The notes: generated by a model not told the origin, from the sequence alone. A stretch of 64,000 nt of DNA from Thermoplasmata archaeon (GCA_021817605.1 JAKAUN010000008.1:62001-126000); one strand, 5' to 3'; counted from the stretch's first letter, positions 15,879 through 25,117 are shown. A program made the numbers and translations.

Positions 15879-16220
15879 ATGTATCCTATGGAAACCACTC
15901 TGGGTGCCGAAGGCATCGAAACGCCCCACGCCGAACCCGTTCCCCGCCTACGCCTTCCCCGACGCCGACGCTCCGGTCTCGTCGTCGTCGGCGAGCTGCG
16001 CCTCCCCCTCGGGGGTCCGTACCGACCCCGCGCGACGCTGGTGCGCTGGCCGGACGGACGCCTCCTCTGGCGCGTCCGTCTCTGGGAGGTCGACCGAGCC
16101 GTTCCCCACGTCGTGGGGACCGACACGCTGCGCGCGTTCGCCCAACGCAACGGGCTCCACGCGCTACGCCAGGAGATCGACGAGCTCGTCGCCCGGGCCG
16201 GGGCGTCGGAGGGGGTGTGA
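15879..16220 (+). CDS. Small protein coupled to the HerA-like ATPase
   Basis: 113 residues from ATG 15879 (ATG 15888 is also possible). I do not recognise the family. After a 30-residue variable N-terminus come a beta-rich part (SGLVVVGELRLPLGG, ATLVRWPDGRLLWRVRLWEVD) and a helix (TLRAFAQRNGLHALRQEIDELVARA). Its TGA overlaps the GTG of the following ATPase (GTGA, 16217-16220); such coupling suggests that the product is real and works with the ATPase in a fixed ratio. Confidence 0.65.
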   Translation: MYPMETTLGAEGIETPHAEPVPRLRLPRRRRSGLVVVGELRLPLGGPYRPRATLVRWPDGRLLWRVRLWEVDRAVPHVVGTDTLRAFAQRNGLHALRQEIDELVARAGASEGV

Positions 16221-18788
16221 GAATCGCCTCCGGCACGAGCCGCGTTTCCCCCTCCGACCCTGACCTCCGCCGATCGTTCTACCGAACGCTCTTTTCCGCG
16301 CTGATGGGAGAGCCGCCCGGGGCCGTCGTCCTGGTCGAGTCGGCCCTCGGCGTCCCCGCCTCCCGCGTGACCGCGCGGCCCCCCACCCTCTGGGCCGTCG
16401 TGGGAGCCGGACCGGCCGCCCTCCCGCCGGTCGTCCCGACTCCCGGCCGTGCGCGGCCCGCTCCCCGACCCGACGGACCGGTCGTCCCTTTCGACCTCGT
16501 CCGCGCCGGCCCGGTGCCCCTGCGGGTCCCCCGTCCCCTCGTCCGAGATGTCGCGGAACGGACCGCGCTGGTCGGGAAGGACGGAGGGCTCTGGGTCCAG
16601 ACGTTCTGGACCTCGGGACGCAGGGACGGACGACTGTGGGCGGGCCGACGGCTCGCTCTCCGCCTCGGCAGCGGACAGGCCGCGGGAGCCGCCGAGCGTG
16701 CCGCGGCCTGGGCGGCAAGAGAATGGACGGTCCGCTGCGGGATCGTGGTGCGGGCCGAGCCGGGCGGCCCGGGTGCCACGCGGAGCTGGGCGACCGGGGA
16801 CCCGCGAACGATCCCTCGGGACGGCTGGTTCGACCTCGGCGTGGCGGAGGCAGAGCGGGCGGCCGAGCCGGTCCTTCTCGCACCGCGGGAGGAGCTCCCG
16901 CGGAGGGAAGCGCACGCCATTGTCTTCGGGGCTACCGGGGCGGGAAAGACCTGGTTCCTCGCCGAGCGCGCCTCCTCCGCGATGCGCGCCGGGGAGACGG
17001 TGCTCCTCCTCGACCTCCACGGGGACCTCGCCCCGGCGGTGGTCGCCCGCCTCTCCGACGCGGAGCGTGGGGCGCTGGTCGGCGTGGACGTGGCCCGTCG
17101 ACCGGTCCTCGGCGTCGCGGCGATCTCGGGCAGCGACGAGCGTGCCGCGGGGCACCTGGTCGCCGCGGTGAAACGCCTGAGCCCCGACGGCGCCGAGGTC
17201 TACTGGGGATTCCGTCTCGAACGGCTCTTCGACGCGTTCGTGCGCCTCGTCCAGGAGACCGGCGGCACGATCCTCGACCTCTACGGCCTCCTCACCGACC
17301 CCGATCGACGGGAGGTCGCCCGCCTCGCGACGCGTCGGCCCGAGCTTGCCCGCTTCCTGGACGAGCTCGCCCCGGTCGTCCGTCGGAGCCCCGACTTCCT
17401 CTGGCCCGCCGCGGCGCGCCTGTCGAAGATCGCGCTCGTGCCGGCGCTCGCCGAGCTTCTCGCGCCGCCCGACGGGGGCCTCGAGCTCGAGCGGCTCCTG
17501 GGGGAGGGACGCTCGCTCCTCGTCCGCCTGCCGTTCGCCGACCTCGGTCCCGAGGCGGCGTCGTTCGCCGCCACCCTCCTGCTCTCCCGCGCCTACCTCG
17601 GCTGCGCGGCGCGCGCCGCCGGCGGGGGGGCTCCGAGGCGCCTCCTCGTCCTCCTGGACGAGGTCCAGGGGCTCTCGCCGAGGCTGGTCGCCGAGCTCCT
17701 CACCGAAGGCCGCAAGTTCGGTTTTTCCCTGCTGCTCGCCACCCAGTTCCCCGAGCGCCTCGCCGGGGAGCTGCGGGCCGCCGCGGCAGGGACCGTCCGC
17801 GACGTCGTCGCCTTCCGCGTCCCCTCGGCGGGAGCTGAGGAGGTGGGTAGCTGGCTCGGGGTGGGGGCGACCGTCGCGCAAGGCGTGCTGCCGCTGCTTC
17901 CGACCGGCTGGGGGGGTGGTGCGGTCGGCCGGCACGGACGAGCTTCTCGCGATGGGTCCCGGGGAACCTGTGGTCCCGGACGAGGAGAGCTGGGCGACGG
18001 TCGTCCGCGCCTCCCTCGACCGGCACGGTCCGGCCGAGGGCGACCAGCCCTGCGGCGTGGCGGACGACCCGCTCGCCGAGGCGATCCTCTGGGCGATCCT
18101 CGGGGCCGAGGAGGAAGGGAGGCCCCTCGGGGCGGACGGGCTCACCGAAGCGTTGGCGCGTCGGCCGGCAGAAGGCCCCACGGATGCGGCGGTGGTCGCC
18201 GACCGGCTCCTCGGGCTCGTCCGCCGCCGGCTCGTCGCCGTGGACGAGGGGCGGCTCTACCTGACCCCGGCGGGGAGCCGCCAGATCGGCCTGCGGACAT
18301 CGACCGGAGCCACGCGGGAAGGGCCGGAGCACCGCGCCCTCCTCCTGCGCGCGTTCCGCCTCTTCGCCCGCCGGGGCTGCCGCATGGAGATCGTCCGCCA
18401 AGGCCGCTACGACACCACCCTGCCGGACGGGCTCGTGCGTCAGCTTCCCGAGCCAATCCCCCAGAGCCCGCGCGAGCTCGCCGAGGCCCTCACGCGGGCG
18501 CGGGAGGGGTGGGCCTGGGGATTCTTCGGCGGAAAGGACGTCCACGTGGAAGCCGAGGTCTCCGGGGCGCTGCGCGCCGAGAGGGTGCGACGCGGGGTGC
18601 TCAAGGCGACACGCAGGGGGGCCTTCCCGCTCTTCGTGGTGGCGGACGCGCCTCGCGCCGCCCGGGTCCGGCGCGTGCTGCGGGCGATGCGCCTCGGCCC
18701 GAGAGACGCGCAGGTCTGGACCCTTGCCGGACGCCTCGGAGAGCGAGCCGGGCCCGCCGGAACGGAGCCGACGGGCGAAAGACCGTAA
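16217..18788 (+). CDS. HerA/TraC-like DNA-translocating ATPase with nuclease-like C-terminal domain, interrupted by a frameshift
   Basis: From GTG 16217 the first frame encodes an N-terminal domain, then Walker A GATGAGKTWF (about residue 236), DLHGDLAP, Walker B LLVLLDEVQG and LLLATQFPERL, the order of HerA/VirB4/TraC-type hexameric ATPases. At the seven-G tract 17910-17916 the good coding sense moves to another frame, which continues to 18788. With six G the join reads PTGWGVVRSAGTDELL. The remainder (about 290 residues) holds a winged-helix-like part and a C-terminal segment with LPDGL and VHVEAEVSG plus a downstream Lys, resembling a PD-(D/E)xK or replication-relaxation domain. The total would be about 857 residues. 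The break may be a sequencing error, a mutation or programmed slippage. ThpR follows after 23 bases. Confidence 0.75.
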
Positions 18789-18811
18789 GGCTGCCGGCCT
18801 CTCGGCTCCGC

Positions 18812-19342
18812 ATGCGCGCCTTCGTCGCGGTCGACCTCGACCGTGCCGGCGCGGCGGAGACCGCCTCGAGGGCGCCGCGCCACCTCACGCTGCGGTTCTT
18901 CGGCGACATCGCCGACGAGCGCGTTCCCCGGCTGGTCGAGCTGCTCGGGGTCGTCGGAGGTCGGCACGCCCCGTTCGCGATCTCGGTCGAGGGACTCGGA
19001 GCGTTCCCGTCAGCGGAGCACCCGCGCGTGGTCTGGGTCGGGGTCAAGGAAGGACGCGAGGAGCTCGAGGCGCTGGCCGACGACGTCCGCGCGACGCTCG
19101 AGCCGGAGTTCGGCGGGGAGGCCCGGCCGTTCGTGGCGCACCTCACCCTCTTTCGGGTCCGCGGGGCCTCCGATAGGCAGGCCGCCCGGGAGCTGCTCGA
19201 GGGGACCCGTCCTTCTCCGCCGGCCCTGCGCTCGTGGGTCGACGCCCTCGTCCTCAAGGAGAGCCTCCTCGAGAGGGAAGGGGCGCTCCACCGGCCCCTC
19301 GCGTCGATCCGCCTCACCGGGGAGACGGCTTCGGTGCCCTAG
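18812..19342 (+). CDS. thpR: RNA 2',3'-cyclic phosphodiesterase (LigT/ThpR family)
   Basis: 176 residues from ATG 18812. The start MRAFVAVDLD and the two HxT motifs, PRHLTLRFFG (about residue 28) and VAHLTLFRVRG (about residue 110), are the signature of 2H phosphoesterases; the two His residues are catalytic. The enzyme opens 2',3'-cyclic phosphate RNA ends and was first known as a 2'-5' RNA ligase. Length is typical. It is probably co-transcribed with the HerA-like ATPase upstream, and its stop overlaps that of alkA on the other strand by 4 bases. Confidence 0.92.
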   Translation: MRAFVAVDLDRAGAAETASRAPRHLTLRFFGDIADERVPRLVELLGVVGGRHAPFAISVEGLGAFPSAEHPRVVWVGVKEGREELEALADDVRATLEPEFGGEARPFVAHLTLFRVRGASDRQAARELLEGTRPSPPALRSWVDALVLKESLLEREGALHRPLASIRLTGETASVP

Positions 19343-20244
19343 CCCCCCGCCGTCGCGTCACGCTCCGAGACGAGCTTCCGCCAGAGGTAGAGGGTCGCGT
19401 AGCTCCCCCAGCCGGGGTAGTGAGCCTCCGCCCAGGCCCGGGCCCGCGCCTCGGGCGCCGACCGCTCAAGGACCCCGTAGCGGGCGAGCGCGACGCGGAC
19501 GCCGAGGTCGCCGGCGACGAAGATGTCCCGTCGCCCGACGCCCCGCAGGAGCACGTTCTCCGCGGTCCAGCGACCGACGCCCGGCAGTTCCTCGAGAGAG
19601 GCCGTCGCCTCCTCCCGCGCCACCGCGCCGAGAACGCGCTGCCGAGCGAGCCGGGGAGCCTCCGTCGCGACGCCCAGCAGCGAGCGGACCTTCGCATGGC
19701 TGAGGCCGCTGGCGCGCAACCGGTCGTGCCCGGCGTCGAGGAGCCGGGACGGCGACGGGACGCACGGCACCTCGACCCCGTCGGCGAGGAGCGGCTCGGA
19801 GAGCTCGCCGAAGAGACGGCGCTTGATCGCGTTCGCCGCGGCGACCGAGAGCTGCTGGCCGATGACGGCGTGGAGCAGCGACTCGTAGAGGTTGGCGTCC
19901 CGCGGAAGGCGCAGCCCACGGAACCGTCGCTCGGTCCCGCGCAGGGCCGGCTCCTGCCGCGTCCGACGGTAGAACTCCTCGAGGGGGTCGTTCAGGGAGA
20001 AGAGCTCGCGGACCGCCGCCCGGGCCTCGCGGGCCTCCGCGCCCCAGGCATGCACCCCCCAGCGCCCGCGCCCGGGCTCGACCCCGAGGACCCACGGGCG
20101 CTCTTCCGTCCCCCAGGCCCGCAGGAGGCGCTCGCCGTCCGCGGCGAAGACGAGCGAGCGGGACGAGTACTCGAGCTGCGCCCGCTCGTTGGGAAGCGAG
20201 GCGAGACGCGGGGGCGTTATCGAGGTGCGCGTGTGCCCTCCCAT
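19339..20244 (-). CDS. alkA: DNA-3-methyladenine glycosylase II (AlkA, HhH-GPD)
   Basis: 301 residues from ATG 20244; the frame is open further upstream but with shadow composition, and GAGCTTAACC near 20292-20299 fits as a promoter. The enzyme removes alkylated bases. Features: an N-terminal beta domain, SLLHAVIGQQLSVAAANAIKRRL, a helix-hairpin-helix LEELPGVGRWTAENVLLRG, and the catalytic Asp region RDIFVAGDLGVRVALARYG. The C-terminal WAEAHYPGWGSYATLYLWR is typical of AlkA. It is convergent with thpR. Confidence 0.9.
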   Translation of the reverse strand: MGGHTRTSITPPRLASLPNERAQLEYSSRSLVFAADGERLLRAWGTEERPWVLGVEPGRGRWGVHAWGAEAREARAAVRELFSLNDPLEEFYRRTRQEPALRGTERRFRGLRLPRDANLYESLLHAVIGQQLSVAAANAIKRRLFGELSEPLLADGVEVPCVPSPSRLLDAGHDRLRASGLSHAKVRSLLGVATEAPRLARQRVLGAVAREEATASLEELPGVGRWTAENVLLRGVGRRDIFVAGDLGVRVALARYGVLERSAPEARARAWAEAHYPGWGSYATLYLWRKLVSERDATAGG

Positions 20245-20358
20245 CGCCCTCCCATCGTCCTCCCAGCGTGCTACGCCCCGTCCCCGCCGGACGGTTAAGC
20301 TCCCACTTTCCAGCGACGCGCGAAAGCCACGCAAACGACTATGCCCCGGGAAAGGCGT

Positions 20359-20366
20359 GTTATACG
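20359..20366 (+). promoter_or_regulatory. TATA element of the large surface protein gene
   Basis: TGTTATAC is centred about 27 bases before GTG 20390, giving a leaderless start exactly where the signal peptide begins. This fixes the start far inside the longer open frame, which extends upstream to 20189. Confidence 0.65.
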
Positions 20367-20389
20367 TCCTCCCGGCCGCCGGGAGGGGG

Positions 20390-23164
20390 GTGGTTACGAG
20401 AGGGGCAGGCGCCGGGCGGGCGCTCGTGCTCGGCCTGATGCTGGTCGGCCTCCCGTCGCTTCTCCTCCTTCCACTCTCCACGGGCCCGACTGCGGGAACT
20501 CCCCCGATGGAGGTCGCTTCCACACCGGGCGGCTGCGCCTACCCTCTCATGGACACGAACCTCTCCGGTTCCCTGGTCGTCGACGGAGGGCCGCTCGGCC
20601 CCTCCGCGGCGGGGAATGTCACGGTGACGATCGGCTACTCGGCTCCGTACCGGGTCTACAACCTGGCGAACGGCACGCTCGGCGGCTTTGGGTGCACGAG
20701 CGAGACGACCACCGCCACGACCGCCGCGAACGGCTCGTTCCACGCGACGCTCTCGGTCCCGCCGCAGCACTGCACGATGACGAGCGGGGGGTGGGTGTGC
20801 GATGTCTACACCACCCCCACCGGGCCCGTCATCGCCGCGTCCGCCGATCCGACGCCGAGCGGCTACGCCCTCTCGCAACGGAGCGGTCCGATCGGCCCCA
20901 AGCTCAGCCTCTCCTTCGTCTGGGAGCTCGCCTCCGTCACGATCGCCCCGGGCGGCGCCACGATCGGCCTCTCCTCCGACGCCCCGAGCCCGTTCGTCGC
21001 CACGGGCTGGATGGCGAACGGCACGCCGAGCCCTCTTGCGACGGTCTTCGCCTGGACGCTCGCCGGAAGCGGTTGGTCGTTCGACGGCGGCTCGGAAGGG
21101 GCCGCCGTCCGTGTCGTCGGCGCCACCGGCGCGGCGCTCGGCAACCTGTCGGTACGGGCGAGCGCCGAGGTCGGGACGACCGCCCTCGACCCGCCCCCGG
21201 TGGCGGTCAACCTCCTCTCCGTCGCGACCACGATCGCGAAGGCGACGGTCGACGCCTCGGTCGTCGACGCCGGAGGGACGGTGACCGTCTCCCTCACCGG
21301 GAGCGGCGCCGCCGGCTACTCCTATGGCGCCTGGGTCGACCCCGGTCTCGGCCTCGCTCCCGTCCCCGCGATGTGCTCGGAGGGTGCCCCCTCGCAGGGG
21401 GTTCTTCCGCTATCCTGCGCGACGACGTTGTCCTACCCGGCGGCCGGCCTCGCGATGCCGTCGGTGAATCTCACCAACGGCTTCTCCACGGCAACCGAGG
21501 CGCTCCCACCGGTGACGGTCGTCCCCTCGGCGGAGCTCGTCCTGCGGCCGACCGCGCCGGTCGGCTACGTCGCCGCGCGTCTTCCCCTCGACCTCGAGGC
21601 GGTCAACGGCACCGGGGTGACGCCGTACCTTGAGGCCTGCGTCGCTTCGGGAGACGGGACGATCGCCTGCGACACGGGCCCGGGCCCGAGCTGGTCGTTC
21701 GACTCGGTCTACCCGGCGGCGGGGAGCTACAACGCCACCGCCTGGACGATCGACGGGGGCGGGACGAACCGCTCGCTCACCTTCCCGGTGATGATCGTTC
21801 CGCCCCTCGCCGTCGGAGCCATCGCTCTCAACGCGCCGAACATGACCGCCGGCGTTCCCGTCGTGCTCAGCACGCAGGTCGCGGGAGGGGATCTTCCCGC
21901 CCGCTTCTGGTGGAACCTCTCCGGAGTGGCGGTCCCGGCGGCCTCCGGGCTCCTGACGGCGGACGGGACCGTGTCGACCGGTTTTCTGCCGGGCGGTCCG
22001 GGGGTCGTGGGAGCCACGCTCGTCGTCGCCGACGCGCTCGGGAGCGTGGTGCGCGTCCAGGCACGCTTCGCTGTCGCCGCCGCTCCCGCGACGAGGGTCG
22101 TCCCGACCTCGGTCCCCCCGCCGCCGAGCGTGGTGGACGGGAGCGTGGTGCGCCTCGGCTGGGTGGCCCTCGACCGAGCCGGCGAGCCGGTTCCCTCGTT
22201 TGCTCCGGCGCTCGAGCTCGTCCTAGGCTCAGCCGTCGGGGTGCCCCGTGCCTGGGTGAACGCCTCGGCCGTCGGCCCCCTCGAGCCGCTCGGCGAGGGG
22301 GCTTACGCCGTTCCGTCCTCGGCCTGGTTCGGCGGAGAGCTCGACCTCACGGTGGTGCCGGCCTCCGCCGGGACGCTCTCGGTCGCGCTCGTGGGAAGCG
22401 CCGTTCCGGGGGCCGACCCCCGTGTCAATCTTACCGTTGTCCCCGACACGCGCCAGGTGCGGCTCCTCGCGCCGCTCGTCCGCGCGGACCAGCCCCGCTC
22501 CAACGCGACGTTCTGGCGCGTCGAGGACCGCTTCGGCAACGCGGTCCCCGGGGCGGTCCTCTCGGTCGTCTACGACTTCGGAGGGAAGAGCACCGTCCGC
22601 GAGGTCACCGCCGTCGCCACTGCCGGGGGAGAGAGCGGCGTCTGGATCAACTACACCGCTCCGATTGCGGGCGGAGGTACGGTGACGGTCGTCGATGCGG
22701 CGGGTGTCACCGTCCTCGGTCCGCTCTCGGTCCCCGCGGCCCCCCCGACCGTGCCTCTCCCCGCGGTGGTCCTGACCGCCGCGGGGCTCCCCCTCGTCGC
22801 GGTCGGCCTCTTCGCGGTGGTGCGCCGACGCCGTCGCGTGGAGCCCGAGGCACGGAGGAGCGGCGAGGAGGAGCTCCTGCGCCTCGCGGAGGGACGGGAG
22901 CGGCTGCTCGGCATCCTTCGACGGATCGGGCCGGCCGACCTGGCCGCGATCGAGGCGGCCTGGCAGCCGCCGCCGGCGCCTCCCGAGCTGGCCGACTGGT
23001 TGGCGTCGCTCGTCGCCGACGGGACGCTCGGCGCCACCTGGGGCCCCGACCGTACCCCGCGCTTCCGCGTCTCCCGCACGGCACCGCCGCCGCCGATCGA
23101 GCTGGACGCCGCGCTCCTCGCCGAGGCCCTTCGGCGACGCGACGACGAGGCCCTTTCGGCCTAG
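20390..23164 (+). CDS. Large secreted surface protein with C-terminal membrane anchor and cytoplasmic domain
   Basis: 924 residues from GTG 20390. A signal peptide (basic TRGAGAGR, then a Leu/Val-rich core, residues 10-30) leads into about 780 residues of beta-rich, Ser/Thr/Gly/Val-rich sequence with repeated patterns such as TVTIGYSAPY, GTVTVSLTG and GGGTVTVVDAAG, consistent with several Ig-like or PKD-like domains and possible N-glycosylation sites. A single transmembrane helix near residue 790-810 (LPAVVLTAAGLPLVAVGLFAVV) ends in RRRRR, so the last 110 residues are cytoplasmic; they look helical and resemble a winged helix (LLGILRRIGPADLAAIEAAW, DWLASLVADGTLGATW). The ligand is unknown. 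It could be a cell-wall or adhesion protein that signals inward. Confidence 0.75.
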   Translation: MVTRGAGAGRALVLGLMLVGLPSLLLLPLSTGPTAGTPPMEVASTPGGCAYPLMDTNLSGSLVVDGGPLGPSAAGNVTVTIGYSAPYRVYNLANGTLGGFGCTSETTTATTAANGSFHATLSVPPQHCTMTSGGWVCDVYTTPTGPVIAASADPTPSGYALSQRSGPIGPKLSLSFVWELASVTIAPGGATIGLSSDAPSPFVATGWMANGTPSPLATVFAWTLAGSGWSFDGGSEGAAVRVVGATGAALGNLSVRASAEVGTTALDPPPVAVNLLSVATTIAKATVDASVVDAGGTVTVSLTGSGAAGYSYGAWVDPGLGLAPVPAMCSEGAPSQGVLPLSCATTLSYPAAGLAMPSVNLTNGFSTATEALPPVTVVPSAELVLRPTAPVGYVAARLPLDLEAVNGTGVTPYLEACVASGDGTIACDTGPGPSWSFDSVYPAAGSYNATAWTIDGGGTNRSLTFPVMIVPPLAVGAIALNAPNMTAGVPVVLSTQVAGGDLPARFWWNLSGVAVPAASGLLTADGTVSTGFLPGGPGVVGATLVVADALGSVVRVQARFAVAAAPATRVVPTSVPPPPSVVDGSVVRLGWVALDRAGEPVPSFAPALELVLGSAVGVPRAWVNASAVGPLEPLGEGAYAVPSSAWFGGELDLTVVPASAGTLSVALVGSAVPGADPRVNLTVVPDTRQVRLLAPLVRADQPRSNATFWRVEDRFGNAVPGAVLSVVYDFGGKSTVREVTAVATAGGESGVWINYTAPIAGGGTVTVVDAAGVTVLGPLSVPAAPPTVPLPAVVLTAAGLPLVAVGLFAVVRRRRRVEPEARRSGEEELLRLAEGRERLLGILRRIGPADLAAIEAAWQPPPAPPELADWLASLVADGTLGATWGPDRTPRFRVSRTAPPPPIELDAALLAEALRRRDDEALSA

Positions 23165-24453
23165 GAAGGGTCGCGTCCGACCAGGTCGTAGTAGCGGTAG
23201 GCCGCCTCGCCGGCGCCGAAACAGTAGCGCAGGCCGGTGAACCCGGCCTTGAGAACGGCGGCCTCCTCGCGGACCTCGGCGGCGGGGCGGCCCTGGTGGA
23301 GCAGGGCGTCGAAGAGCTCGGCGATACGGACCATCTCCTTCGCGCCCATCCCCACGCGGGTCACCTCCGGGGTGCCGAGGCGCACTCCGCCGGGGCTCTT
23401 CGGGCTGCGATCGCCGGGGAGGAGGTTCTTGTTGGCGATGATCCCCGCCTCGGAGAGGCGACGCGCGACCTCGGAGCCGCCTCCCTCCCTCTCGACCCGG
23501 ACGGCGAGGGTGTGGGAGGCGGTGAAGCCGAGCCGCTCGCCGAGGACCTCGAAACCGCGCTCGTGGAGCGCGGAAGCGAGGGCGCGGGCGTTCTCGACGG
23601 TGCGCCGGGCGTACTCGCGGCCGAAGGCGAGGTGCTCGGCGAAGCTCACCGCGAGCGCCGCCATCGCGTGGAGGTGGTGGTTGCTCGTGACCCCAGGGAA
23701 GGCCCCGGCCTGAAGGCGCTTGACCGTCTCCTCGTCCTTCGGCTCGCCGACGAGGAGGCCGTGCTGAGGCCCGGGGAGCGTCTTGTGCGTGGAGGCGCTC
23801 AGGATCTCGCATCCCTCGCGCAGCGGGTCCTGGAACTCTCCGCCGGCGATGAGCCCGAGGACATGGGCGGCGTCGTACCAGCCCCGGGCGCCGATCGCCT
23901 CGAGGGTCGGGGCGAGGTCGGCGAGCGGCATCGGGAAGAGGAAGACCGACAGGCCGAACAGGCAGAGCTTCGGCCGCACCGCGCGCAGGATCTCGCGGGT
24001 GCGGGCGACGTCGATCGTCATCGCCTCCTCGTCCCAGGCGTAGTAGACCGGCCGGACGCCGCGTACCCCGAAGGCCCCGAACGAGGCGCTCGAGATGTGG
24101 GCGCCGTCGGCGAGGCGGCTGGTCCCGACCAGGTCTCCCGGCTCGGCGAGCGCCTTGAGGACGGCGAGGTTGGCGACGGTCCCCGAGATCGGCCGCACGT
24201 CGGCGAACGAGCAGCGGAAGAGCCGCCGGGCGAGATCGAGGCAGAGGTTCTCGACGCGGTCGACGTCCTCGTTGCCCTCGTAGTAGCGCTCGCCGGGAAG
24301 CCCCTCCGCGTAGCGTGAGTGGAGGTCGGAGATGAGCAGCTCCTTGGCGTACGGCGAGAGGAGGTTCTCGCTGGCGATGAGCGGGATCGACCGCTCGAAC
24401 CGACGCGAGTGCTCCCGGACCACCTGGCGGAGCTGTCCGACGACCGTGGCCAT
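23161..24453 (-). CDS. glyA: Serine hydroxymethyltransferase
   Basis: 430 residues from ATG 24453. The enzyme interconverts serine and glycine with a pterin one-carbon carrier. Visible are IPLIASENLLSPYAKELL, RYAEGLPGERYYEGNEDVDRVE, the PLP-lysine motif ILSASTHKTLPGPQHG, GVTSNHHLHAMAALAVSFAEH, IANKNLLPGD and VRLGTPEVTRVGMG. The frame extends 30 codons upstream, but that part reads through a G-rich repeat (24501-24528) with low-complexity product; AAGGAG directly precedes ATG 24453, and GTG 24468 is an alternative. The archaeal branch often uses a methanopterin derivative; the carrier here is not known. Its stop overlaps that of the surface protein by 4 bases. Confidence 0.94.
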   Translation of the reverse strand: MATVVGQLRQVVREHSRRFERSIPLIASENLLSPYAKELLISDLHSRYAEGLPGERYYEGNEDVDRVENLCLDLARRLFRCSFADVRPISGTVANLAVLKALAEPGDLVGTSRLADGAHISSASFGAFGVRGVRPVYYAWDEEAMTIDVARTREILRAVRPKLCLFGLSVFLFPMPLADLAPTLEAIGARGWYDAAHVLGLIAGGEFQDPLREGCEILSASTHKTLPGPQHGLLVGEPKDEETVKRLQAGAFPGVTSNHHLHAMAALAVSFAEHLAFGREYARRTVENARALASALHERGFEVLGERLGFTASHTLAVRVEREGGGSEVARRLSEAGIIANKNLLPGDRSPKSPGGVRLGTPEVTRVGMGAKEMVRIAELFDALLHQGRPAAEVREEAAVLKAGFTGLRYCFGAGEAAYRYYDLVGRDPS

Positions 24454-24500
24454 CTCCTTCGACACATCGCCAGCGGGGGAGCCCGCAGGACCCGGGGAGG

Positions 24501-24528
24501 CCCCCACCCCTCCTTTTCCAGTGGAACT
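24501..24528 (-). repeat. Inverted repeat, copy A (28 bp)
   Basis: On the minus strand this reads AGTTCCACTGGAAAAGGAG then GGGTGGGGG. It matches copy B (25090-25117, plus strand) at 25 of 28 positions. The first part contains the palindrome TTCCA-N-TGGAA. The copies point outward from the thioesterase gene. Confidence 0.7.
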
Positions 24529-24590
24529 GTCGGACGTGGTCACCCTCTCCCTCTCGCAGCCGATCCGAGACTCGGAGAGCTCCTCGAGCG

Positions 24591-24598
24591 GATATAGG
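24591..24598 (+). promoter_or_regulatory. TATA box of the thioesterase gene
   Basis: GATATAGG is centred 27 bases before ATG 24622, predicting a leaderless transcript. Confidence 0.65.
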
Positions 24599-24621
24599 GA
24601 AGCCGTCCGTCAGGTCGGCCG

Positions 24622-25080
24622 ATGGTGGACGGACGGACGGACGGTCCTGCCTGGCCGGGCCGTCGACGCTTCTCGATCACCTACCACGACCTCGATGTGC
24701 TCAACCATCTCAACCACGCCGTCTACTTTCCGATGATGGAGACGCTCCGCTGCGAGTACTACCTAGCGCTCCTCGGCACTACCGAACCGACCGACCTCGA
24801 CATCATCCTCGCCGAGGCGAGCTGCCGCTACCTCGCTCCCGTGAGCTACGGCTCGGAGCTCGAGGGCGAGGTCGCTCCGGCGCGTCCGATCGGCCGGACG
24901 AGCTTCACGCTCCTCTACCGCTTTCGCGACCTCACCGCCGACCGCTGGGCGGCCCGAGGACGGACGGTCGTGGTCACCTACGACTACGACGCCAAGACCA
25001 AGCGGGAGATACCTCCCGATCGACGCGCACTCCTCGAGCACGATGCGGTCGATCCCGCGCCCGAGGGGTGGAGCACGTAG
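24622..25080 (+). CDS. YbgC/4-hydroxybenzoyl-CoA thioesterase-like hotdog protein
   Basis: 152 residues. Residues 16-40 (RFSITYHDLDVLNHLNHAVYFPMME) carry the 4HBT motif with the catalytic acidic residue and the N-H-x-x-Y signature; the remaining strands (CRYLAPVSYGSELEGEVAPARPIGRTSFTLLYRF) complete one hotdog fold. Such proteins hydrolyse acyl-CoA thioesters as tetramers. The first 14 residues are extra. A TATA box gives a leaderless start. The gene lies between two inverted 28-bp repeats, which is unusual here. Confidence 0.88.
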   Translation: MVDGRTDGPAWPGRRRFSITYHDLDVLNHLNHAVYFPMMETLRCEYYLALLGTTEPTDLDIILAEASCRYLAPVSYGSELEGEVAPARPIGRTSFTLLYRFRDLTADRWAARGRTVVVTYDYDAKTKREIPPDRRALLEHDAVDPAPEGWST

Positions 25081-25089
25081 CCCGCCGTG

Positions 25090-25117
25090 AGTTCCAGTGG
25101 AAATGGGGGGGTGGGGG
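25090..25117 (+). repeat. Inverted repeat, copy B (28 bp)
   Basis: AGTTCCAGTGGAAATGGG followed by GGGGTGGGGG. It begins 9 bases after the thioesterase stop and matches copy A at 25 of 28 positions in opposite orientation. The pair encloses 561 bp between their inner edges. Confidence 0.7.

Noticed and set aside
15761..19342. A single open frame of 1193 codons spanning the ATPase and ThpR
   Set aside because: Between about 17920 and 18811 it is Arg/Gly/Pro-rich shadow sequence while another frame carries normal protein; the real genes are the frameshifted ATPase and a separate ThpR starting at 18812.
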